From NCBI RefSeq assembly GCF_039521565.1, contig NZ_BAAACP010000002.1, positions 278,077 through 342,076 of the forward strand: DNA of 64,000 nucleotides, in the 5' to 3' direction. A program made the translations under genes and the position numbers. Shown here one piece after another: positions 37,327 to 45,357 of the stretch (positions within the stretch are counted from its first letter, which is position 1; each line of letters begins with the position of its first letter). The notes beneath the pieces are model-generated. The model saw only the letters and a list, made by a program, of their open reading frames with translations. It made no database searches and was not told where the DNA came from. This DNA comes from Paraclostridium tenue (lineage in GTDB: Bacteria > Bacillota > Clostridia > Peptostreptococcales > Peptostreptococcaceae).

Positions 37327-37355
37327 AGAGTAGACTTTAAATTTAAATCTACTCT
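37327..37355 (-). terminator. terminator of the TIM44-like gene
   Basis: AGAGTAGA/TCTACTCT arms enclosing the palindrome TTTAAATTTAAA with one bulge; T-rich on the reverse strand. Confidence 0.65.
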
Positions 37356-37424
37356 CCCTTAATTTTAACATTTATATCCATATATTTTTATCTACCTAAA
37401 TTACATTTAATCTTAATTCATTAT

Positions 37425-38150
37425 TTAAATTATTTCATAGAATTCATCTACTTGTTTAATTTCATCTAATAACCATTTTCCATTTACATTATTAAACTTC
37501 CAATATTCAGTGTATATACTTGGAATATACTTGCTCCCCTCTATTATTTGTCCTTCTTTTTCTATATAATCAATCATAAAACCTCTTATTGCTACCCATA
37601 TATTACCTTCATTATCAATTTCAAAAACTTTAGTGGAAAGTAATTTTTCATTCTTCAAAATATTTCTTTCATTTCTAGCATCCATCCATTGAAGTTTAGT
37701 ACTATGATTTCTATATAGTTTATCTGTTGAATACTCAAGCGCTATATCTTGATTCATTTCAGTCCAAGCCTTTGCCATTATGTAAAAAGTATCACTAACA
37801 TCTTTTTTTATTTTTTCTAATTTATAATCTACGTTAGATTTGCTTAACTCTTTTAATACTTTTTTATACTGATGCTTTCTTTTAATTACTTTAGTTCCAA
37901 TTATTATATTATTAGTTTTTTGCATTGCAACAATCATTAATGAAAATGCTCCAAATGTAACAGCCTGTCCTTTATAATCTTCTTTAGTCATAGGAGTTCT
38001 TCCGCCTCTTCCTCCAGAAGAATGTCCCCCTGAACCACCTCCTGATGACCCTCCACCTCCAGACGAACCCCCTCCAGGTCTGGCATATGATATAGAGGTA
38101 AATACCATCAATACAATTGATAAAACTACTAATCTTTTTACTATTTTCAC
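37425..38150 (-). CDS. secreted/membrane TIM44-like domain protein
   Basis: 241 residues. Signal peptide (MKIVKRLVVLSIVLMVFTSISYA), then a Gly/Ser/His-rich linker (residues 24-50), one hydrophobic segment (VTFGAFSLMIVAMQ, about 65-78) and a TIM44/lipocalin-like fold ending in TEYWKFNNVNGKWLLDEIKQ. Bacterial TIM44-like proteins of this layout are membrane-associated and uncharacterised. No operon partner. It sits between two blocks of decayed module copies and appears intact. Confidence 0.75.
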   Translation of the reverse strand: MKIVKRLVVLSIVLMVFTSISYARPGGGSSGGGGSSGGGSGGHSSGGRGGRTPMTKEDYKGQAVTFGAFSLMIVAMQKTNNIIIGTKVIKRKHQYKKVLKELSKSNVDYKLEKIKKDVSDTFYIMAKAWTEMNQDIALEYSTDKLYRNHSTKLQWMDARNERNILKNEKLLSTKVFEIDNEGNIWVAIRGFMIDYIEKEGQIIEGSKYIPSIYTEYWKFNNVNGKWLLDEIKQVDEFYEII

Positions 38151-38322
38151 CCTAAATATACTCCTTTTTTAATTTGTAATATTGATGTTATTAATTAAAA
38201 CAAAAACACAACTTCATTTTACAATTTATAACAATTGCGTATATATTTTTATTGTAGCAGTTTCAATATTGATTTAAAACATAGTCTATAATTTAAATTC
38301 TATTTTTTAAAATATAATCATT

Positions 38323-38476
38323 AAGTCAAAATACTTCAAATGAATTTTTCAAATACTTTCTTTTAAAGACTTGAATACACCTACCCTATAAATGAACTTG
38401 AGATTAAAAAGTTATGGACATGATAGTTGAAAAGAATATATTTTCTCCTAATGAAGCTAATATAGTTGTGAATTAG
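38323..38476 (+). pseudogene. decayed chimeric copy of the DUF1659/DUF2922 module
   Basis: Joins three pieces of the 36.1-36.7 kb module: the leader (TTCAAATACTTTCTTT), the DUF1659 tail (ATGAACTTGAGAT) and DUF2922 codons (GTTATGGACATGATAGTTGA onward), with internal deletions and a premature stop. The rest of 38151-38613 is AT-rich; an imperfect hairpin GGGCTTTAGATTA/TTAATCCAAAACCC follows at about 38478-38532. Confidence 0.82.
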
Positions 38477-38613
38477 TTAAGGGCTTTAGATTAGCTTAAA
38501 ATCATATGATTTTTCGTTAATCCAAAACCCTTACTATAGTCACTTTTTTATATAAAATAAAGTATTTTTATTATAAATTTAATATAATTTTATCTAATAA
38601 TCTTACACTTTTA

Positions 38614-39627
38614 TTATTTTTCATTAGAATATATAGTTCCACCAATTAATTTTTCTTCTTTTTCTAAATAAGCTCCAAATCTTGGATTTATTGCTTTGAA
38701 GAATAGATTTATAAAATTTAATAATACAAAGAATACTACATATGTTGCTATAAATATTTCTATATTTCCTAATAATTCAAATACATTTCCTATTATTTTA
38801 TAACCTATTGCTCCAAAATATGTTGATAATTTAAAAGCTGCTAATGTTGCAATTGCTAATGGGAATGTAAATGCTGCATATGTTGGTTTAAATCCTTCTT
38901 TGAAAAGTTTTAGTATATATCCGTATACAACTACTAAAAGTATTAATCCAGTTATTATTAACCAAGTTAGCATATATATATTTGGATTTGGATCTATAGT
39001 TAATATCCCAACTACTCCAAGTGGAGCTGGTGAGCAAATTATACCAACAGTAGGTAATTTTTTATCATCTAGTATCTCACTTTTAAATACTATATAAAGA
39101 ACTACTGGTAATAGTAATGTGTAAAATATAAATCCAAACATAAGCATAAAGTTTGCTATTGGTGGAATTATTCCTCCCATTCCTTTACTTGCCACACTTC
39201 CTGTTATCATACCTGTATATATGATAAAACAAGTTGGCATTATATTATTAAAGTTCTTTTCTTTAATTCTTAGTATTGTATAATATACTACAATAGCATA
39301 ATGATATACTACTGCTCCTAACCATAAAGCACTACATACAGTTGGAAATTGTGGATAGAAAAATCCAGAAACTAACCAAGTTACCATACCCATAGTTGGA
39401 TAAAATGTTCCTGTAACCGGATCTCTTAATTCTTTTAACATTACTTTTGGAAATCTTATAACTCTCATTAGCATTAACGAAAGCATTATTATTGCTATAG
39501 TTATTGCAATTGGTTTTAGATAACCGATATCTTTAATTAACCAGCAATTGCTAAGTGTTATAAATGCCAAACATGTGCCACTTATTCCTATGTGTAAATT
39601 TTCAAGCTTATCTAAATATCTATTCAT
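38614..39627 (-). CDS. TDT family transporter (tellurite/dicarboxylate/SLAC1 type)
   Basis: About 337 residues with ten membrane helices. Motifs typical of TDT: the N-terminal ISGTCLAFITLSNCW, LRDPVTGTFYPTMGM, CSPAPLGVVGILTI and YAAFTFPLAIATLA. Members export sulfite, malate or monovalent anions or relate to tellurite tolerance; substrate not assignable. ATG 39627 is preferred because GAGGG lies 8 bases upstream; the in-frame GTG 39636 abuts that site. Single gene within the accessory stretch. Confidence 0.88.
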   Translation of the reverse strand: MNRYLDKLENLHIGISGTCLAFITLSNCWLIKDIGYLKPIAITIAIIMLSLMLMRVIRFPKVMLKELRDPVTGTFYPTMGMVTWLVSGFFYPQFPTVCSALWLGAVVYHYAIVVYYTILRIKEKNFNNIMPTCFIIYTGMITGSVASKGMGGIIPPIANFMLMFGFIFYTLLLPVVLYIVFKSEILDDKKLPTVGIICSPAPLGVVGILTIDPNPNIYMLTWLIITGLILLVVVYGYILKLFKEGFKPTYAAFTFPLAIATLAAFKLSTYFGAIGYKIIGNVFELLGNIEIFIATYVVFFVLLNFINLFFKAINPRFGAYLEKEEKLIGGTIYSNEK

Positions 39628-39774
39628 ACTAACCACCCTCTAATTTGTTATTGATGTATTTTAATATTTATTTAAATATTCTTTATAATTTTTCAAAGTA
39701 TAAAGTAAAATTTTTCCACAGCCCCTAATTTAATTAATTCCCTCTATAAATCACTTTGAAACAGTTCATATTTA

Positions 39775-40075
39775 AAATATTTTTTCAAATACTTTCTTTA
39801 AAGGCTTAAATATCTTCGATATTGCAAGAGCTATTTTATCTTTGCAAATTCACGATGAACTTGAGATAAATAAGCAAGATACTTTGGGAAGAGTTAGCTT
39901 CGGGATAAGTAGTTAGAGTTGTTTCATTCACACAAAGGCCAAAGAGCGGCCTTTAAGTGTTTCTTCAACAATCTCTAACTACTTCCCCTTCGCCTTCTTC
40001 TGTGCTACTTTTTTGGAGATTGTAAGAGATGAGGCATTTTTTGTGAATTCAGAAATCTAAATACTAATATCAATA
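39775..40075 (+). pseudogene. second decayed copy of the DUF1659/DUF2922/YvrJ module, interrupted by element B
   Basis: Leader match (TTTTTCAAATACTTTCTTTA), then DUF1659 codons (ATTGCAAGAGCTATTTTATC through GATAAATAAGCAAGATA), then the DUF2922 start region (CTTTGGGAAGAGTTAG). Palindromic element B follows, and past it the YvrJ start reappears as GTGAATTCAGAAATCTAAATAC with an in-frame TAA. The order is the same as in the intact module, so element B sits where the missing DUF2922 body should be. Confidence 0.8.
39887..40010. repeat. multi-branched palindromic element B
   Basis: GC-richer block. 12-bp perfect stem AAGTAGTTAGAG (39907-39918)/CTCTAACTACTT (39973-39984), continued by TTGTT (39919-39923)/AACAA (39967-39971), and capped by ACAC-AAAGGCC/GGCCTTT-GTGT (39930-39960) with loop AAAGAGC. 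Flanks GGAAGAG and CTTCTTC are partly complementary. Architecture recalls element A at 8.6 kb though the sequences differ. No coding potential seen. Confidence 0.55.
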
Positions 40076-40134
40076 GGAAAGCTTCAGACTTTATCTTGTA
40101 GTATTAATTAACTTAGTAAAAATGAGAGTTAAAT

Positions 40135-40168
40135 AAAAAAAGACAGGCTTTCGTAACCTGTCTTTTTT
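40135..40168 (-). terminator. terminator of the DUF3189 gene
   Basis: AAAAAAGACAGG/CCTGTCTTTTTT around CTTTCGTAA, in the gap before the stop at 40206. Confidence 0.82.
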
Positions 40169-40205
40169 ATATGTTCATTAATTAAACAATATATTATTTA
40201 ATTAA

Positions 40206-40718
40206 CTATTTTTTCTTAAATTCCTTATTATCTAAAATAATAACCCCTGGATTATCTTCCTTTGCTACCTTTTTTGTGTTATTTACAAGTTCTACAATGT
40301 CCTTGTATGATTGTTTTGCTCCCTTTACAAGCAAGGGTACTCCTATAAAATCAATTTTTAACCACCTAGAAAATAATCCACCAAAGGTCATTGGTAATGG
40401 AACCGTTGGTGATGTATTGGAAAATATAATTTTTTCATTTAATAGATTTTGTTTATGAAGCATAGATGCTAAATTATATAACCCTGGAATTAAAACCTTT
40501 GAACGTCCTCTTCCTACAGTATATACTTCGTTTCCATCTTTATCTTTTCCATGATAAAAAAGTTCTCCACGATTTCCATATACTAACTTATTAAAGTTAG
40601 GTAAATTCAATATTTCATCCTTAGTCGGTTCTCGAGTTGCATCAAGTATTTCTAAGTGATAAGCACTTGCTAAAACAGATGAGTGGGTTCCTCCATAACA
40701 ATTATATATGTATATCAT
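40206..40718 (-). CDS. DUF3189 family protein
   Basis: 170 residues starting MIYIYNCYGGTHSSVLASAYH, the conserved DUF3189 N-terminus with a nucleotide-loop-like CYGGTHSS. Soluble, no signal peptide. Function not known; family is typical of spore-forming Firmicutes. ATG 40718 is chosen because TTAGGTGA lies 7-8 bases before it, and the in-frame GTG at 40727 is part of that site. Single gene; the 256 bases upstream show no further feature. Confidence 0.8.
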   Translation of the reverse strand: MIYIYNCYGGTHSSVLASAYHLEILDATREPTKDEILNLPNFNKLVYGNRGELFYHGKDKDGNEVYTVGRGRSKVLIPGLYNLASMLHKQNLLNEKIIFSNTSPTVPLPMTFGGLFSRWLKIDFIGVPLLVKGAKQSYKDIVELVNNTKKVAKEDNPGVIILDNKEFKKK

Positions 40719-40974
40719 TAAAATCACCTAATTTCTTATTTTTGCTTTGTTTTAATAATTTTAGTATATACATTAAACATTGGAATTAAACAATATTTGA
40801 ACAAGTTTAATACAAGGTATTTATTGTATAAATCTTAAATAAATGAATCTGAATTTATTGGTATTTATTTATAATATTGCTTTATGTACAACCCATCTTA
40901 TCTTAGAATAAGTTATATTAATATTTTTTAATATACTATTACTTACACTACAGTGTTTTTAACTATATAATGTA

Positions 40975-42369
40975 TTAATCTATAATATTTTCAAATCTTA
41001 TATCAATTTTCAATCCATTTCCTAACTTGCTTATAGCCTTAATATCTGCACCATGTGCTTTAATAATATCATGGGCAATAGCCATACCCAGTCCTGATCC
41101 TTCTACTTTCTTAATTGTATTTGTACCTCGGTAATATCTTTTAAAAATATTATTTAATTCGTCTTTTTCTATCCCTCTACCATTATCCTCTATTGAAATA
41201 TATACATTGTTATTATCAACTTTTTGTATATCTATCTTGATAGCTACATCACTATCATTATGAACAAATGCATTTATAATAAGATTTATAAACACTCTCT
41301 TGATTAACTGTTCATCTAATTCTAGTACTATATCTTCATCTGAATAATTAAAACTTATATTACTATCATCATACTTTTCATCATTTATAATATCGATTAA
41401 TATATGTCGTATAAGTGATACTATGTTAATTTTCTTTTTATTTAAAACCAAAGTATTGCACTTTAATCTAGTTGATAAATTCAAATCCTCTACTAAACTT
41501 TTTATGTACTCACTCTTATTTATTATAGTATTGCAACATTTTTTCCTTATTTCATCATTTATTTCATATTCAGTATCGCCTAATATTTCAGCGTTTCCAA
41601 TAATTGAAGTAAGTGGAGTTTTAATATCATGAGAAATATTTGAAATCCATTCTTCTCTCATATTTTCTAGCTCCTCTCTTTCATTATCACTACTGCTTAA
41701 TCTATCAGATAATTGGTTTAAACAACTTTCTACCTTATAATAAATTCCTTGATTTATCTTTTTAATTGAATAATTGTGATTATATAAATCTAATATCCTA
41801 TCAATAATTCTATTTATAGGCTTTGTTATTACTAAGGTATATAAAGAACTTATTATTAATAATAAAACAATATTAATGATTATTAGAGTTGGAAATTTAT
41901 GTGCTTTTTCAACTAATTCAACATCATATGCATATGTTACTCGCTTTACTTTACTAGAATCTAAAAATAATAAATATGTATAATCAATACCATTTAAGGT
42001 TTTTTCTCCTAAAAACAAAGTTTTTTCTTTATTTTTGTACATATTAATTAATGATAAGTTAGAATAATAAGATAGAGCCATATTAGGCTTATTATACTGA
42101 AAAATTTCTTGATTCTCTTTATTTAAAATTTGTAGTCCTATATTATTTGATTTTAGAAATTTAATCCCATCATCAGTGACTAATACTTTGTTATCTTCTG
42201 ATGAGTATATATAATCATTAAATACTGATGTAATCTTCTCTGGATTATAGTTGTACAAAGCTCCTTCTTTATAAATATTGCTTCTTATAAAAGCAATATT
42301 TATAGATAAAATAACTAAACATGCTAGTATAAATGATATAGAGTAATAAATCATAAGCTTACGTTTCAT
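40975..42369 (-). CDS. sensor histidine kinase
   Basis: 464 residues. Two membrane helices (7-28 and about 160-181) bracket an extracellular sensor domain of about 130 residues. A HAMP-like linker (ITKPINRIIDRIL) precedes the HisKA box ISHDIKTPLTS with phospho-acceptor H247. The HATPase domain has N-box NLIINAFVHN, G1 EDNGRGI and G2 GSGLGMAI. Paired with the response regulator just upstream (3-base gap, GAGGAG ribosome site inside the regulator's end). Stimulus unknown. No distinct terminator seen after it. Confidence 0.92.
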   Translation of the reverse strand: MKRKLMIYYSISFILACLVILSINIAFIRSNIYKEGALYNYNPEKITSVFNDYIYSSEDNKVLVTDDGIKFLKSNNIGLQILNKENQEIFQYNKPNMALSYYSNLSLINMYKNKEKTLFLGEKTLNGIDYTYLLFLDSSKVKRVTYAYDVELVEKAHKFPTLIIINIVLLLIISSLYTLVITKPINRIIDRILDLYNHNYSIKKINQGIYYKVESCLNQLSDRLSSSDNEREELENMREEWISNISHDIKTPLTSIIGNAEILGDTEYEINDEIRKKCCNTIINKSEYIKSLVEDLNLSTRLKCNTLVLNKKKINIVSLIRHILIDIINDEKYDDSNISFNYSDEDIVLELDEQLIKRVFINLIINAFVHNDSDVAIKIDIQKVDNNNVYISIEDNGRGIEKDELNNIFKRYYRGTNTIKKVEGSGLGMAIAHDIIKAHGADIKAISKLGNGLKIDIRFENIID

Positions 42370-42372
42370 ACC

Positions 42373-43095
42373 TTACTCCTCTTTCATTATAAACTTGTAC
42401 CCTAAGCCAATTACCGTTTTTATATATTTAGGATTTGATGGATCATCTTCAATTTTTTTTCTAAGTTTTCTTATATGAACTGTAATAGTATTATCATATC
42501 CAAAAAAATCTGCTCCCCATACTTCATTACAAATTCTTTCCTTACTTATGATTCGATTTGAGTTATTAATTAAATACATTAGTAATTTTAATTCTTTTGC
42601 AGTAAATTCTACATTTTTTTTACCTTTAAGTACTTCACCTTTTTTCTCATTTATTTCGATATCTCCAAATTTTATAATTTTATTTTCCTCTATATTATTG
42701 TTAACAGTGGAGTTATCAAAAGCTTTCAGTCTAGCTTTCAATCTAAAAGATACCTCTTTCGCACTAAATGGTTTTGTAATATAATCGTCAGCGCCTATTG
42801 CAAAACCTAATAATCTGTCTACTTCTTCTGATTTTGCTGATATGAATAATATTGGTATTTGAGTATATTTTCTTAATTCATTAAATACATCGTAGCCAAT
42901 TATATCAGGTAACATAATATCTAATAATACAATATCTGGGTTAACTTTCTTAAATAGTTCTATTCCATCCACTCCATTATTAGCTATAAAAATATTATCA
43001 AAGCCATCTCTTTCTAGTACAGTCTTTAAAATATCTACAATATCTTGTTCATCATCAATTATTAAAATTTTATACTTAGAAAATTTATTATTCAT
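42373..43095 (-). CDS. OmpR/PhoB family response regulator
   Basis: 240 residues from ATG 43095 (AAAGGAG 8 bases upstream; the GTG at 43104 is within that site). Receiver domain with ILIIDDEQD, phospho-acceptor D59 in VLLDIMLPD, and K of TKPFSAKEVSFR. C-terminal winged helix with LLMYLINNSNRIISKERI and DNTITVHIRKLRKKIEDDP. Partner of the kinase downstream. Divergent from the 43280-45277 membrane-protein group, which it may control through the direct repeats at 43174-43192. Confidence 0.92.
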   Translation of the reverse strand: MNNKFSKYKILIIDDEQDIVDILKTVLERDGFDNIFIANNGVDGIELFKKVNPDIVLLDIMLPDIIGYDVFNELRKYTQIPILFISAKSEEVDRLLGFAIGADDYITKPFSAKEVSFRLKARLKAFDNSTVNNNIEENKIIKFGDIEINEKKGEVLKGKKNVEFTAKELKLLMYLINNSNRIISKERICNEVWGADFFGYDNTITVHIRKLRKKIEDDPSNPKYIKTVIGLGYKFIMKEE

Positions 43096-43173
43096 ATATT
43101 CCACTCCTTTTATTTTTTAGATTATATCATAGAATCACTTCATATTTTTTTAATTTATAATTATATAAATTTA

Positions 43174-43192
43174 TTTAAGATGGATTTAAGAT
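43174..43192. promoter_or_regulatory. direct repeats, candidate response-regulator site
   Basis: TTTAAGAT at 43174-43181 and again at 43185-43192, an 11-bp period (one helical turn) as used by OmpR/PhoB-type dimers, midway between the divergent regulator and the first membrane-protein gene. Confidence 0.5.
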
Positions 43193-43279
43193 TAAATTCA
43201 TACTAAATAAATATATATATAATAAACTACTTATACAAAGATACTTTGATTTGTAAATACTAATTAAGGAGAAGATATT

Positions 43280-43945
43280 ATGCAAGCAATTATGGAACCT
43301 ATTTTTCATGTGGTTTATTTAACTACAGTTATTATATTAGGTATAAAGATGTTAATTAAATCAAAAGAAAATCAATACTTTAAATTATTTGGTTTGATGT
43401 CAATAATTTTAGGAGTTGGAGATTCTTTTCATCTTTTACTAAGAATATATGCTTTATTAACTACTGGTCTAGAAAATCATGCTGCTAGCTTAGGATTTGG
43501 TAAACTAATAACATCAATAACTATGACAGTATTCTATCTTATACTTTATAAAATTTGGAAAATTAGATTTGATGTAAAGGTTTCAAAAACATTAGATATA
43601 GTTATGTATGTATTAGCAGGGTTAAGAATTGTTCTTTGTCTATTCCCTCAAAATCAATGGTTTGTAAGTAATCCACCAGTTAGCTGGGGAATATATAGAA
43701 ATATTCCATTTACAATTATGGGGATTATTATTATTTATCTTTTATATAGCTATGGTGTTAAAAATAAAGATAGGGATTATAAAAATCTTGGTATAGCTGT
43801 GCTGTTATCATTTTTATTTTATACGCCTGTTGTTCTTTGGGCTTCTGAAAACTTCTTTGTCGGTATGCTTATGATACCTAAGACATTAGCTTATGTTTGG
43901 GTTATTCTAATTGGTTATAAAGAGTTTAAGAAGTTTATTAAATAA
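43280..43945 (+). CDS. seven-helix membrane protein, unidentified
   Basis: 221 residues with about seven hydrophobic helices, beginning MQAIMEPIFHVVYLTTVIIL. Notable polar residues within helices: GVGDSFHLLLRIYAL and a loop FPQNQWFVSNPPVSWGIYRN; the C-terminus is basic (YKEFKKFIK). Family not recognised. Ribosome site AAGGAGAAG. It leads a run of three plus-strand membrane genes divergent from a two-component system, with 73 bases to the next gene. Confidence 0.7.
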   Translation: MQAIMEPIFHVVYLTTVIILGIKMLIKSKENQYFKLFGLMSIILGVGDSFHLLLRIYALLTTGLENHAASLGFGKLITSITMTVFYLILYKIWKIRFDVKVSKTLDIVMYVLAGLRIVLCLFPQNQWFVSNPPVSWGIYRNIPFTIMGIIIIYLLYSYGVKNKDRDYKNLGIAVLLSFLFYTPVVLWASENFFVGMLMIPKTLAYVWVILIGYKEFKKFIK

Positions 43946-44018
43946 TAATTACATAAATATAAAGGTAAAACAAAAATCATAATTTAAAATATTCAAATAA
44001 TATACTAGGAGGGTTTAT

Positions 44019-44396
44019 ATGTCTACATTATTAATTAGTGCAATAATCTTTATGACTTTAGCACTTACATTCTACACAATAGGTGTATTTGGAGAAAAGA
44101 AAAAAGGAACACTACTAAAATCGCATGCGATAATATTTTGGATAGGATTTATATGTGATACTACAGGTACTACTATAATGAGTAAAATATCTGGTGGCGG
44201 ATTTAGTTTTAATTTACATGGAATAACTGGTTTAATAGCTTTATTGCTTATGGCATTCCATGCTATATGGGCAACAATTATTTTAAGAAAAAATGATGAA
44301 AAAGCAAAGCAAATATTTCATAAATTTAGTATAGTTGTTTGGGCTATATGGTTAGTTCCTTATATATTAGGTATGATAATAGGTATGAAGGGATAA
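44019..44396 (+). CDS. HsmA family (TIGR03987) membrane protein
   Basis: 125 residues with four helices: ISAIIFMTLALTFYTIGVF, HAIIFWIGFICDTTGTTIMS, LHGITGLIALLLMAFHAIWA and VVWAIWLVPYILGMIIG. The histidines in helices 2 and 3 (H35, H68, H80 region) resemble a haem-binding pattern. The family includes the Clostridioides difficile haem-sensing membrane protein HsmA, implicated in haem and oxidative-stress tolerance; assignment here is by motif memory. Ribosome site AGGAGGGT. Followed by a terminator. Confidence 0.72.
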   Translation: MSTLLISAIIFMTLALTFYTIGVFGEKKKGTLLKSHAIIFWIGFICDTTGTTIMSKISGGGFSFNLHGITGLIALLLMAFHAIWATIILRKNDEKAKQIFHKFSIVVWAIWLVPYILGMIIGMKG

Positions 44397-44465
44397 TATA
44401 GTTGTACTCTAAATTATCATTTGGTAGTCTTTAGGTTAATTTTTAAAAAGCTCATGAAAATATTC

Positions 44466-44495
44466 AAAAAAGACGGTTTATATGCCGTCTTTTTT
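44466..44495 (+). terminator. terminator after HsmA-type gene
   Basis: AAAAAAGACGG/CCGTCTTTTTT, 8-base loop; separates the HsmA-type gene from the FMN-binding gene. Confidence 0.85.
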
Positions 44496-44533
44496 ATTAA
44501 CATAATATTAACTAAAAAACATCAGGAGGTATT

Positions 44534-45277
44534 ATGACTTTATTTTTTAATATTTTATTTGCCTGGTTAGCGGTAATATTAGGAATACTTCTAAGCATCA
44601 TATGGCTAATCAAAATTCTACAAAAGAAAATACAAAAAGGTTGTGATAAGGAGTTATTAATAAAAATAAATAGGTCTTTAAGAAAAAATCACATTAACTT
44701 AGGATATTTATTTTTAATATCATCATTTATTCATGGCATTCTTTCATCATATTCAATTATGAGCTTTAATTATGGAACAATTAGTCTTATAATAGGGCTA
44801 CTTTTATGTCATACATTTGTTAATAAAAAAAACATTGGAAAGACATGGATACAAAGACATCGAGAGTTAACAGGCTTACTTATTGTTATTACAGTATTAC
44901 ATATATTTGAAGTTGGAGGGTTTGTTGGGTTTGATAAAGTTATTAATGGTATTAAATCAGACTTAAAGTCTAAAATAAACATAAATGATCGCAATATAAG
45001 CAGTGATTATAAAGATGGAGTATATGAAGGTACTGGCTATGGATATGGACCAGATCTTAAAGTTCTAGTATCTATAAAGGGTAGCGTAATAGATGAGATC
45101 TCAATAGTTAGTCATAATGAAGTAGGAGAAAAATTTTATAAACCAGCTTTTGATTATATACCTAAGAAGATAATAGATAAACAAACATATGAGATTGATG
45201 CAGTAAGTGGTTCAACTTATTCTTCAAAGGGAATTATAGAAGCTGTGGAAGATGCCTTATCTAAAGCTAAAAAATAG
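44534..45277 (+). CDS. membrane protein with C-terminal FMN-binding domain
   Basis: 247 residues. N-terminal half is a four-helix membrane region with helix histidines (KNHINLGYLFL, SSFIHGIL, LLCHTFVNK, WIQRHREL, VLHIFEVGG) suggesting a haem-type ferric-reductase-like or DUF4405-like domain. C-terminal FMN_bind domain (about 160-245) starts YKDGVYEGTGYGYGPDLKV and has the flavinylation motif SGSTYSS, where an ApbE-type transferase would attach FMN. Predicted to pass electrons across the membrane to an extracellular acceptor. No apbE gene is in the window. Ribosome site AGGAGGT. Confidence 0.82.
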   Translation: MTLFFNILFAWLAVILGILLSIIWLIKILQKKIQKGCDKELLIKINRSLRKNHINLGYLFLISSFIHGILSSYSIMSFNYGTISLIIGLLLCHTFVNKKNIGKTWIQRHRELTGLLIVITVLHIFEVGGFVGFDKVINGIKSDLKSKININDRNISSDYKDGVYEGTGYGYGPDLKVLVSIKGSVIDEISIVSHNEVGEKFYKPAFDYIPKKIIDKQTYEIDAVSGSTYSSKGIIEAVEDALSKAKK

Positions 45278-45310
45278 CTGTATTAATAAAAGACATGCTT
45301 TAAAATATAT

Positions 45311-45348
45311 AAAAAAGGATTAAGTGGGTACCCACTTAATCCTTTTTT
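45311..45348. terminator. 38-bp perfect palindrome, bidirectional terminator
   Basis: Arms AAAAAAGGATTAAGTGGGT/ACCCACTTAATCCTTTTTT fully complementary, between convergent genes ending at 45277 and 45358. Confidence 0.9.
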
Positions 45349-45357
45349 ATATGATAA

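Noticed and set aside
34000..40200. Complete prophage in the accessory stretch
   Set aside because: Only an amidase, small DUF proteins and broken replication pieces are present; no capsid, terminase, portal, tail or integrase genes were seen.
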